Source: Holophaga sp. (GTDB lineage: Bacteria > Acidobacteriota > Holophagae > Holophagales > Holophagaceae). Taken from it: a stretch of DNA of 28,617 bases. The translations under genes and the position numbers were made by a program. Under the pieces are notes generated by a model. That model was given only the letters and a program-made list of their open reading frames with translations, was not told the DNA's origin and made no database searches. Location: positions 1 to 28,617 of the forward strand of contig JARLGP010000242.1 in NCBI GenBank assembly GCA_031292735.1, written 5' to 3'. Each line of letters begins with the position of its first letter. Within the stretch, counting starts at the first letter, position 1. Shown one piece after another: positions 8,342-15,180 of the stretch.

Positions 8342-9324
8342 CCGCCCGGAGCAGCGTGCCAGGCAAGGCCGCCGCCCTGCGGTGGCGCGCGGAGGAGCTG
8401 GCCCAGAGCCGGCCGGAGGAGCGCAAGCCTTTGACCCTCCAAGACCTTCAGACGACCCTGCACGAGCTGCGGGTGCACCAGATCGAGCTGGAGATGCAGA
8501 ACGAGGAGCTGTTGCGGGTGCAGGACAAGCTTGAGGAGGCCCGGGCGCGCTACTTCGACCTGTATGACCTGGCCCCCGTGGGCTACCTCATCCTCTCCCC
8601 GGAGGGCCTGATCCTGGAGGCCAACCAGACCGCCGTCACCCTGCTCGGGGCGGCCCGGGCCACCCTGGTCCGGCAGCCCATCACCCGGTTCATCCTGAGC
8701 CAGGACCAGGACAGCTACTACCTGTACCGCAAGCAGCTCCACCGGTCCGCGGCGGCCCTGGGCTGCGACCTGCGGCTGGCGAAGCCGGACGGCACCCTGC
8801 TCTGGGTGCATGTGGCCTCCGGGTGCGAGCCTGCCTCCCTGAATCCCCCCGGCAGCCGGGTGGTGCTGGTGGACATCACCGAGCGCAAGCGGATCGAAGC
8901 CACCCTGCAGCGGAGCGAAGCCCTGCTCCGGGAAACCCAGGAGCTGGGCCGCATCGGCAGCTGGGAATGGGATGTCCGGAGCCAGGTCCTGTCCTGGAGC
9001 CGGCAGATCTACCGCCTGCACCAGCTGAGCCCGGGCGGACCGCTGCCCAGACCGGAGGCCCAGGCGCAATGCCGGGAGTGCTACCTGCCGGAAGATCGGG
9101 ATGCCCTCGATGCCGCCTTGGTGCGCTGCGTGGAGGAGGCGCAAGCCTACGACCTGGCCTGCCGGATCACCACCGCCAAGGGCCGGCCGGTGTGGATCCG
9201 CACCTGCGCCGAACCGGTCCTGGAAGACGGCAAGGTGGTCCGGGTGCTCGGGTTCAGCCTGGACGTGGGCGCCCCCGGACCCGCCCGCAAGCCCGCCAAG
9301 CGCCCCGTCCGGAAAGGTTTCTAG
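8338..9324 (+). CDS. Two-PAS sensory protein without output domain
   Basis: A 328-residue cytosolic protein. Residues 35-80 form a coiled coil (HELRVHQIELEMQNEELL) followed by YFDLYDLAPVGYLILS, the usual entrance to a PAS domain in hybrid kinases. The first PAS ends near VDITERKRIEATL. A second PAS begins at ELGRIGSWEWDV and ends near FSLDVGA, followed by a basic tail (KPAKRPVRKGF). No histidine kinase, GGDEF, EAL or HTH domain follows, so it is a sensor or adaptor rather than a complete kinase. It overlaps the CheB-CheR fusion by 4 bases behind GGAGGAG, implying stoichiometric production. It probably works with the fusion's own PAS domain. The ligand is unknown. Confidence 0.8.
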   Translation: MTARSSVPGKAAALRWRAEELAQSRPEERKPLTLQDLQTTLHELRVHQIELEMQNEELLRVQDKLEEARARYFDLYDLAPVGYLILSPEGLILEANQTAVTLLGAARATLVRQPITRFILSQDQDSYYLYRKQLHRSAAALGCDLRLAKPDGTLLWVHVASGCEPASLNPPGSRVVLVDITERKRIEATLQRSEALLRETQELGRIGSWEWDVRSQVLSWSRQIYRLHQLSPGGPLPRPEAQAQCRECYLPEDRDALDAALVRCVEEAQAYDLACRITTAKGRPVWIRTCAEPVLEDGKVVRVLGFSLDVGAPGPARKPAKRPVRKGF

Positions 9325-9827
9325 GCCGCCGACCCTTCCTTGAGGATCTCCTCCAGCCGCATGAACAGGTGGGCCCGGGGACCCATGGGCACCCGCTTCA
9401 GGGCCATGCCGGCCTGCTCGGGGGTGCGCCCGCCCTTGGTCTGGTTGCAGCTCAGGCAGCAGGCCACCAGGTTCTGCCAGGTGGTCCGGCCGCCCTGGCA
9501 GACCGGGATGATGTGGTCGATGGTGTCGGCCCGGTTGTGGCAGCCCTCGTACTGGCAGGTGTAGTGGTCCCGCTTCATCACCCGGCGGTCCAGCCGGCCC
9601 ATGAGCAGCTTGCTTTCCGGACAGGCCTTGGCGTACGGGAAGATGATCAGGGCGATGGCCCCCTGCAGGTTGATGTGCCGGTCCAGGTTGGCGGGATCGA
9701 GCACCATGGCCCTTCCGGTGGCCACCGCCCGGATCGCCTTCCGGCGGGCAACCTCCATCATTGGCACATAGTTCCGATCCACGGCGATAACCGAGTTGAC
9801 GGTGGGCCTGTCCATCCTTGCTGACAT
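9321..9827 (-). CDS. HNH endonuclease family protein
   Basis: A 168-residue protein with an HNH nuclease domain in its C-terminal half. Paired cysteines (CQYEGC) begin the zinc knuckle, DHIIPVCQGG carries the catalytic His, NLVACC gives the central Asn, and CCLSCNQTKGGRTPEQ closes the fold. The N-terminal half (NSVIAVDRNYVPMMEVARRKAIRAVATGRAMVLD) matches the widespread single-domain HNH proteins of many bacterial chromosomes, whose function is unsettled. ATG 9827 is preferred because AGGG precedes it; ATG 9815 is an alternative. Its stop codon shares the palindromic CTAG with the stop of the convergent PAS gene. Nothing nearby suggests phage or restriction-modification origin. Confidence 0.82.
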   Translation of the reverse strand: MSARMDRPTVNSVIAVDRNYVPMMEVARRKAIRAVATGRAMVLDPANLDRHINLQGAIALIIFPYAKACPESKLLMGRLDRRVMKRDHYTCQYEGCHNRADTIDHIIPVCQGGRTTWQNLVACCLSCNQTKGGRTPEQAGMALKRVPMGPRAHLFMRLEEILKEGSAA

Positions 9828-9894
9828 AGGGACCCTGCTGGAGATACCGATCCAGCTCCATTTTGCAAGGAAAGAACCCGGAAGGACAGTGATT

Positions 9895-10329
9895 TTATGG
9901 GGTCGGCCAAATCCAGCGGGCCACCCGCTCCTCGCCGTCCCCTTCCAGGGTCACCTCGGCCACCCACCCGGTGGGCCAGGGGCCGGAGGTGCCGGCCCAT
10001 TCCACCACCAGGTAGTCTTCGGGCTGGACGGTCTCCTCCAGCCCCAGCGACCAGGCCCCGGCCTCGCCCAGCCGGTACAGGTCCAGGTGGTGCACCCAGC
10101 CCTTGGGGCAGCGGTAGCGGTGCAGCACGGCGTAGGTGGGCGAGGCCACCTGGTCGGGATCGCCGCCCAGCCCGGCCAGGAAGCCGCGGGTGAAGGTGGT
10201 CTTGCCGGCGCCCAGTTCGCCCCGGAGCAGCCAGGTGCCCCCGGGCGGGGTCAGCGCGGCCAGTTCGGCGCCCAGGGCTTCAGTGGCGGCATCGCCGCGC
10301 AGGACCTTCGATTCAGTTCTGGATGCCAT
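9895..10329 (-). CDS. tsaE: tRNA t6A biosynthesis ATPase TsaE
   Basis: A 144-residue P-loop ATPase that supports the TsaB-TsaD complex in making N6-threonylcarbamoyladenosine at position 37 of ANN-decoding tRNAs. The Walker A motif GELGAGKTT (about 37-45), SPTYAVLHRY and HHLDLYRL are diagnostic for TsaE, and VVEWAG is present near residue 116. The length is usual for the family. Its start overlaps the 3' end of nnr by 17 bases, an arrangement common in bacteria where nnr and tsaE share an operon. The 65-base gap to the downstream HNH gene holds no clear terminator, so read-through is possible. Confidence 0.93.
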   Translation of the reverse strand: MASRTESKVLRGDAATEALGAELAALTPPGGTWLLRGELGAGKTTFTRGFLAGLGGDPDQVASPTYAVLHRYRCPKGWVHHLDLYRLGEAGAWSLGLEETVQPEDYLVVEWAGTSGPWPTGWVAEVTLEGDGEERVARWIWPTP

Positions 10330-11746
10330 GCAATTCCCTCAACAAGGCCGCGAGGCTGGGCCCCAGCTCGCGGATCATCAGCGGGCCCCGGCCCAGCCGG
10401 TCCGCGGCGGCCCCATGCAGCCACACCGCGTCGGCCACCGCCCGTTTCAGGCCGCCGGGGTCCGGGGCCTGGCGCCGCTTGCACCACTGGGCCACCTGGG
10501 CCGCCACCATGCCCGCCAGGAAATCCCCGGCGCCCCCGGCGGACAGGCCCGGGTGGCCGGTGGGGTTCACCCACAGCTGCGGGTCGCCGCCGCCGGCGAT
10601 GATGCTTTGGGCCCCCTTGAGCACCAGGATGCCCGGTCCGGTGGCCGCGGCGGCGGCCCGGGCCAGGCGTTCGCCGGTGTCCCGGGGCGCCGGCCCCCCG
10701 AACAGCCGTGCGAACTCACCGGGATGGGGGGTGAGGACCGTTTCCGGCCGGGCCATCCAGCGCGCGCCGCCTTCGCCCAGGGCGGAGGCGTCCAGCACCA
10801 GCGGCCCCTCCCAGGCGGGCACCGCCTGGATGCCGCCGGGGCCGGCCAGCAGCACATCGATGCCCTCCGGCACCTGGCCGGCCCAGGGGCGGACCATGGC
10901 CTCGGGCACCTGGGCCGCCACCTCGGCGCGCACCTCGGGGTCGGGCATCAGGGTGACCAGTCCGACGCCCATGCGCAGGGCGCCCAGGGCCGCCATGACC
11001 GCGGCGCCGCCCATGCCCAGGGAGCCGGCTCGGATGCCCACGTGGCCGAAATCCTGCTTGTGCGTGTCCCAGCGGCGCGGGCTGGGCGCCGGGCCTTCCA
11101 GCAGCTGGAGCCCGGCCGTGGGCGCCCCGCGCAGGGGGATGGGGATCACCGTGATCTCGCCGCAGCACTCCCGGGCCGGGCGCAGGCCGTGGCAGACCTT
11201 CAGGTGGCCGAAACAGGCGGTGCGGTCGGCCGGAACCGCCGGTCCCGGCCGCTCGGGGCTGCTGGGATCCAGGCCCGAAGGCAGATCCAGGGCAAGGATC
11301 CGGCAGGGCGCGTCCGCCAGGGCCGCCACCCATTCGGCGGCCAGTCCGCGCAGGGGCAGCCGGGTGCCCAGCCCGAACAGGCCGTCCACCACCCAGCCGC
11401 GGAATCCGGCCAGCGCCTCCCGGGGCTGGGCGGTGTGCTGGTAGGTGCCGCCGAGCCCTTCCCACAGCTGGGCCTGGATGGCCGCGTCGCCCTGCCAGTG
11501 GGGCTCCGGCTGCAGCGCCCAGACCCGCACCGGGCGGCCCTGGAGCCGGGCCAGCCGGGCCAGGGCGAGCGCGTCGCCGCCGTTGTTGCCGGGCCCTGCC
11601 AGAACCTCCAGGGGTTCGCCCCCGGGCAGCAGGCCCAGGGCGCCCAGGGCCGCGTGCTCCTGGAGCACCAGCGAGCCGATGCCCCAGCGGGTGATGGCTT
11701 CCTGTTCCAGGTCTCTCATTTCGCCGGCATTCAAGAGCGGGATCAT
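10313..11746 (-). CDS. nnr: Bifunctional NAD(P)HX epimerase/dehydratase
   Basis: A 477-residue metabolite-repair enzyme that epimerises and dehydrates hydrated NADH and NADPH back to usable cofactor. The N-terminal half is a YjeF_N epimerase domain with [10 protein letters not shown] at about 51-60 and a [10 protein letters not shown] segment. The C-terminal half is a ribokinase-like ADP/ATP-dependent dehydratase with [34 protein letters not shown] and the catalytic [12 protein letters not shown] motif. The size equals that of other fused bacterial Nnr proteins. GGAGGG stands about 9 bases before ATG 11746. tsaE overlaps its 3' end, so the two should be co-transcribed from a promoter in the 124-base gap (11747-11870) shared with the divergent B12-domain gene; no clear promoter could be picked there. 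Confidence 0.93.
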   Translation of the reverse strand: MIPLLNAGEMRDLEQEAITRWGIGSLVLQEHAALGALGLLPGGEPLEVLAGPGNNGGDALALARLARLQGRPVRVWALQPEPHWQGDAAIQAQLWEGLGGTYQHTAQPREALAGFRGWVVDGLFGLGTRLPLRGLAAEWVAALADAPCRILALDLPSGLDPSSPERPGPAVPADRTACFGHLKVCHGLRPARECCGEITVIPIPLRGAPTAGLQLLEGPAPSPRRWDTHKQDFGHVGIRAGSLGMGGAAVMAALGALRMGVGLVTLMPDPEVRAEVAAQVPEAMVRPWAGQVPEGIDVLLAGPGGIQAVPAWEGPLVLDASALGEGGARWMARPETVLTPHPGEFARLFGGPAPRDTGERLARAAAAATGPGILVLKGAQSIIAGGGDPQLWVNPTGHPGLSAGGAGDFLAGMVAAQVAQWCKRRQAPDPGGLKRAVADAVWLHGAAADRLGRGPLMIRELGPSLAALLRELHGIQN

Positions 11747-11870
11747 GCGGCATTCCCTCCCAGTGCCCTATTGTTGCCTAAACCACCCATTTCGACTCCG
11801 GTCCATTGCGCCTTTGGTCACGTCCACCCCGGGTTTGCCATGTTACATTCAAGTATTCGTTGGAGTAGAA

Positions 11871-12278
11871 ATGGCCACTTCTCCCATTCGCGTTATCATC
11901 GCAAAACCAGGACTGGACGGCCATGACCGTGGCGCCAAGGTTGTGGCTCGGGCGCTCCGGGACGCAGGAATGGAAGTCATCTACACGGGACTTCGGCAGA
12001 CCGCGGCCCAGATCGTTGCGGCGCTGGTTCAGGAGGACGCGCAGGTGCTCGGCCTCTCGATCCTCAGCGGCGCGCACAACCAGATCTTCCCCGAGGTCAT
12101 GCGCCTCCTGAAGGAGCAGGGCGTCAACGACGTGCTGGTGTTCGCCGGCGGCATCATCCCCGACGAGGACATCCCCGGCCTCAAGGCGATCGGCATCAAG
12201 GCCGTGTTCCAGCCCGGCACCAACACCGACGACGTGGTCGCCCTCATCCAGAAGGAACTGGCCGCCGCTGCCAAATAG
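11871..12278 (+). CDS. mcmA2: Methylmalonyl-CoA mutase small (B12-binding) subunit
   Basis: A 135-residue stand-alone cobalamin-binding domain. It contains [11 protein letters not shown], the DxHxxG motif whose His ligates cobalt, followed by the family hallmarks LSILSGAH and [13 protein letters not shown]. It matches the C-terminal domain of methylmalonyl-CoA mutase, as in the split enzymes of archaea and several bacteria where the catalytic barrel is a separate protein. With its partner it would interconvert succinyl-CoA and methylmalonyl-CoA. The frame is open far upstream but is only the shadow of nnr; ATG 11871 with TTGGAG just before it is the sensible start. The large subunit is not in this window. 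Its stop abuts the stop of the convergent LolA-like gene with no bases between them. Isobutyryl-CoA or ethylmalonyl-CoA mutase small subunits look similar. Confidence 0.85.
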   Translation: MATSPIRVIIAKPGLDGHDRGAKVVARALRDAGMEVIYTGLRQTAAQIVAALVQEDAQVLGLSILSGAHNQIFPEVMRLLKEQGVNDVLVFAGGIIPDEDIPGLKAIGIKAVFQPGTNTDDVVALIQKELAAAAK

Positions 12279-12878
12279 CTAGCGCGGACTCAACCAGCGG
12301 GTTCCCGCCGGCGGCTGGAAGCTGAACACCGCCGGCGGGAACGCCTGTGCAGGCACCCGCGGATTCTGCAGTTCGATCTCCTGGTTGGCGCCGGTGGCGT
12401 CCTGCCACTGGATCCGCTGCAGCAGTCCGCCGTTGCCGGTGAGCACCACCCGGGGCAGGCCCGGCCGCCGGGGTTCCAGCGCCACCGTCTGTCCGGGGCC
12501 GGGCTTGGCCTCGTAGAAGCCGCCCAGGGCGCCGGGATTGACCAGGATGTTGATCAGCGGCGTGTCGGCCACCGCGCTCCGGAGGCTGATCCGCTGGGCG
12601 GTGCGGGCTTCGGGATCATACTGCACCAGGCTCTGGCCGTCGGCCACCAGCAGGATGCCCGGCCGGTATTCCACCCGCAGGTGCCCGCCCTTGGCCAGTT
12701 TCAGTTGCCCCTGGCGGCGCAGCTTGCCGAACACCGCGCTGTCGGACTGCTGCACGAAGGCGCTCTCCAGCCGGAGCATGGTGCGGAATCCGTTCCACCA
12801 ACTGGGCAGCTCGCCGCCCGGATTTCCGGCCCCGAGCAGACCAAGGCCAACACAAGCGCAAACCAGCTTTCGCAGCAA
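12279..12878 (-). CDS. LolA-like outer-membrane lipoprotein carrier protein
   Basis: A 199-residue exported protein of the LolA/LolA-like periplasmic carrier type, which moves lipoproteins from inner to outer membrane. The start is a TTG (12876-12878) behind AAGAGGT, one base after the stop of the upstream GTPase gene. It opens a signal peptide (LRKLVCACVGLGLLGAG). The mature part shows F-x-Q-x-S (SAFVQQSDSAVFGK), GQLKLAKGGHLRVEYRPG, VADGQSLVQYDPEARTAQR and a final FSFQPPAGTRW, following the LolA pattern of an unclosed beta barrel. The frame extends upstream of the TTG inside the GTPase gene, but that part is not LolA-like. It is probably co-translated with the GTPase. Sequence divergence in the family makes the cargo uncertain. 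Confidence 0.72.
   Translation of the reverse strand: MLRKLVCACVGLGLLGAGNPGGELPSWWNGFRTMLRLESAFVQQSDSAVFGKLRRQGQLKLAKGGHLRVEYRPGILLVADGQSLVQYDPEARTAQRISLRSAVADTPLINILVNPGALGGFYEAKPGPGQTVALEPRRPGLPRVVLTGNGGLLQRIQWQDATGANQEIELQNPRVPAQAFPPAVFSFQPPAGTRWLSPR
12301..12342. terminator. Intragenic hairpin at the 3' end of convergent genes
   Basis: Perfect 14-bp arms (12301-12314 and 12329-12342) enclose a 14-base loop inside the last codons of the LolA-like gene. They begin 23 bases beyond the stop of the convergent B12-domain gene. Because the two stops abut, no intergenic space exists for a terminator; this stem could serve the plus-strand transcript. There is no T-run, so termination is inferred. 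Confidence 0.35.
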
Positions 12879-12879
12879 A

Positions 12880-14223
12880 TCAGGACCTCTTGAATTCGAT
12901 GGCCAGGGTTCCTGCGCCGTCGGGCCCGGGCCCGACGATGACGGTGGCGGCTTCGGCAAGCAGGAGGCCCTTGCGGCGGACCTGCACGTGCACTTCCAGT
13001 TCGCCGCCGTCGGCATCGGGCGGCAGGCTCACCTGCAGCGCCGGCGTGGCGGGCCGGGCCGCCGCGGAGGCCCAGGAATGGCCCCGCAGCAGCGGCGAGG
13101 GCGGAGCCAGCGCCTTGAAGCTTACCCGGGGCACGGCGCCCGGCTGGGTGGCCTTGGCCGGCTGGGGCGGCAGCAACTTCACCACCAAAGGCGCCATGAC
13201 CTTGACCTGGCCGTCGGCCTTGTTCAACTCGCCGGAGCCGCGCGGATCCTGGGGCGGTTCGGGCTCATCATCCCGCAGGGTCTCGAACAGGTCCAGGGCC
13301 GAAGACAGGTCCAGGAAGCTGAGGGCTTCCGGCAAAGGCTCAGCCGGTGGAGCGGATTCCGGCGGGGTCAGGTCCAGGAAGCTGAGGGCTTCCGGCAGCG
13401 CGGCCGCCCGGCCCGGATGGGTATCGATCCCGGCGGTGGTGGTTCCAGGCCTGGTCACCGGTTCCGGCGGCGCGGGCGGGGTGGGGGAAGACGGCGGCGT
13501 GTGCGAGGTCGGCGGGGTGGGCAAGGACCAGGCGGGCGTGGGTGGCGCCGGAGGCGCCACCGGCGGGGGATGGACCGGAGGGGCGGCCGGCGGCGGGGCC
13601 GGCGCTTCCGCCACCCGGGGCGCCGGCCCGTCGCCCAGGTGCAGCAGCTTGATCTGGGCCAGGGCAAGGCGGGAGATGCCGCGCAGTGTTTCGAACACCC
13701 CGTCCCCGTTCCGGGCCACGGCCGGGAAGCTGACCAGATGGCCGGGATTGAGCTCCCGCTCCAGCAGCTCCACCGCAACGATCTGTTTCAGGTCCCGCTT
13801 GTTCCACTGGAACACCATGGGGATGTCGGCCAGCTTCAGCCCCAGTTCCCGCAGGTTCTCGCTGAGGTTCTGGATGCTTTCCCGGTTGGCGTCCAGCATG
13901 GCGGTCTGGCTGTCGGCCACGAACACGATGCCGTCCACGCCTTTGAGCACCAGCTTGCGGGTGGAGTTGTAGAACACCTGCCCCGGCACGGTGTAGAGCT
14001 GCAGCTTGGCCTTGAAGCCGCCGATGACCCCCACTTCCATGGGGAGCAGATCGAAGAACAGGGTCCGGTCGGTTTCGGTATTCAAGGAAACCATCTCGCC
14101 GCGGGCCTTCTGGGACGTCCGTTCATAGATGGCGCTGAGGTTGGTTGTTTTTCCACACAGCCCAGGCCCGTAGTAAACGATTTTGGCCGTCATCTGGCGG
14201 GTGGCGTGGTTGAAAAAAACCAT
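12880..14223 (-). CDS. mglA: MglA-type small GTPase with long proline-rich C-terminal extension
   Basis: A 447-residue protein. Residues 1-195 closely match MglA, the Ras-like GTPase that sets polarity and drives gliding or type IV pilus switching in Myxococcus. Visible are the P-loop YYGPGLCGKTTNL, SLNTETDRTLFFDLLP, TVPGQVFY and VADSQ, and the guanine-specificity motif NKRD. Myxococcus MglA ends near residue 195. Here a proline-rich segment follows (about 205-270), then a duplicated LPEALSFLDL motif (about 275 and 296), then a basic and proline-rich stretch and a small predicted beta domain (about 360-447). ATG 14223 is preferred; TTG 14229 two codons upstream is possible. The LolA-like gene follows after one base. 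No MglB gene (the GTPase-activating partner) is adjacent. The tail's role is unknown. Confidence 0.85.
   Translation of the reverse strand: MVFFNHATRQMTAKIVYYGPGLCGKTTNLSAIYERTSQKARGEMVSLNTETDRTLFFDLLPMEVGVIGGFKAKLQLYTVPGQVFYNSTRKLVLKGVDGIVFVADSQTAMLDANRESIQNLSENLRELGLKLADIPMVFQWNKRDLKQIVAVELLERELNPGHLVSFPAVARNGDGVFETLRGISRLALAQIKLLHLGDGPAPRVAEAPAPPPAAPPVHPPPVAPPAPPTPAWSLPTPPTSHTPPSSPTPPAPPEPVTRPGTTTAGIDTHPGRAAALPEALSFLDLTPPESAPPAEPLPEALSFLDLSSALDLFETLRDDEPEPPQDPRGSGELNKADGQVKVMAPLVVKLLPPQPAKATQPGAVPRVSFKALAPPSPLLRGHSWASAAARPATPALQVSLPPDADGGELEVHVQVRRKGLLLAEAATVIVGPGPDGAGTLAIEFKRS
13306..13397. repeat. 29-bp in-frame direct repeat within the MglA-like tail
   Basis: An identical 29-base sequence occurs at 13306-13334 and 13369-13397, offset by 63 bases (21 codons) and therefore in frame. 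It encodes the duplicated LPEALSFLDL motif. Exact nucleotide identity implies a recent duplication or selection on the motif. Confidence 0.9.
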
Positions 14224-14321
14224 CTTCAAATTCCCGAAGTCAGAACTGAGTGTAGCCAGAAAGCGTATCCGGCTCCAACCATAAACGCTTCAAAGCTTCC
14301 CGCGTTTTCCAGGACCTGGGT

Positions 14322-14978
14322 TCAGCAGCTGCGCATCACTCCCACCAGGACCCCCTGGATGTTGATCCGGTCCGGGGCGAAGCACTTGGGTGAAAGATCC
14401 GGGTTGTGCGGAATGAGCCATATGCCCTGCATGTCCCGGCGGAATTCCTTGAGGGTGGCCTCCTCGCCGTCGATGAGGGCCACCACCCGGTCCCCGTTGC
14501 GGTAGTCGCCGCGGCGCTGGAGCACGATCAGGTCGCCGTCCAGGATGGAATCCTCCACCATGGAATCGCCCCTCACCCTCAGCACGAACAGCTCCTGCCG
14601 CTCGCGGTGGATGCAGGTGGGCACCTCCAGGGGGATGGCCCGGGATTCCGGCAGCAGCGGGGTCCCCGCGGCCACGTCGCCGCAGAACGGCACCGACCGG
14701 GCGCGCTTGGGCTCGGCGTCCATCCAGGTGCCGGCGGCCGTTCCCGGAGCCGGGTCGTCATCCTTGGACAGGACGATGTTGTTGCCCTTGCCGTGGCTGC
14801 GATCCAGGAAGCCTTTATCGATCAGGTGCTGGACATGTTTGTGGATGGTGCTCACGGCGCTGGAGCCCACCCCATCGGCGATCTCCTTCAGCGTGGGGCT
14901 CCGCCCCTCGCTTTCGAGAAACTTCCGGATGTGCTGAAGCACCGCCAGCTGTCGTTTAGTCAGGTCCATTGGTTTCAT
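14322..14978 (-). CDS. lexA: LexA SOS repressor
   Basis: A 218-residue transcriptional repressor of DNA-damage genes, inactivated by RecA-stimulated self-cleavage. The N-terminal winged HTH covers about residues 5-65 (LTKRQLAVLQHIRKF, SPTLKEIADGVGSS). The cleavage site is Ala104-Gly105 in CGDVAAGTPLL. The catalytic dyad is Ser139 in RVRGDSMVED and Lys177 in EEATLKEF. An acidic, alanine-rich hinge joins the domains and is slightly longer than in E. coli (202 residues in total). ATG 14978 (MKPMDL) or 14969 (MDLTKRQ) may be used; neither has a Shine-Dalgarno site. The predicted promoter places transcription start almost at the AUG. It is divergent from korA. No known LexA box type could be matched upstream. 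Confidence 0.95.
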   Translation of the reverse strand: MKPMDLTKRQLAVLQHIRKFLESEGRSPTLKEIADGVGSSAVSTIHKHVQHLIDKGFLDRSHGKGNNIVLSKDDDPAPGTAAGTWMDAEPKRARSVPFCGDVAAGTPLLPESRAIPLEVPTCIHRERQELFVLRVRGDSMVEDSILDGDLIVLQRRGDYRNGDRVVALIDGEEATLKEFRRDMQGIWLIPHNPDLSPKCFAPDRINIQGVLVGVMRSC

Positions 14979-14985
14979 GATGCAT

Positions 14986-15014
14986 AAGATAGGCGAACGA
15001 CAAGGCACGGTCAA
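14986..15014 (-). promoter_or_regulatory. Putative lexA promoter giving a (nearly) leaderless mRNA
   Basis: On the minus strand TTGACC (15009-15014) and TATCTT (14986-14991) are separated by exactly 17 bases. Transcription should start around 14979-14980, directly at the lexA ATG (14978). This agrees with the absence of a ribosome-binding site. Confidence 0.55.
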
Positions 15015-15027
15015 TCCCTTTTTTTTC

Positions 15028-15037
15028 GCTTCGAAGC
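15028..15037. promoter_or_regulatory. Palindrome upstream of lexA, candidate operator
   Basis: GCTTCGAAGC is a perfect 10-bp palindrome, extended by near-symmetric T-rich and A-rich flanks. It lies 13 bases upstream of the predicted lexA -35 element, in the lexA-korA divergent gap (14979-15180). It could be a LexA site of a lineage-specific type, or bind another regulator. Confidence 0.35.
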
Positions 15038-15180
15038 AAAATGTCAGATGGGCCGGGCGAAAACACCTAATGTCGACCATTCTGGTAAGCTAATTTCATG
15101 ATGTGAACTTCCAGTCCAAGGGTCTGGGTTCGCATTATGATGGCTCTGCAGCCATCACACATCTTAGGGAGACAAAGCCT

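Noticed and set aside
14979..15180. Known LexA boxes (CTG-N10-CAG, CGAAC-N4-GTTCG, GTTC-N7-GTTC) before lexA
   Set aside because: Only isolated half sites such as CGAAC near 14994 are present; none has the required partner at the right spacing.
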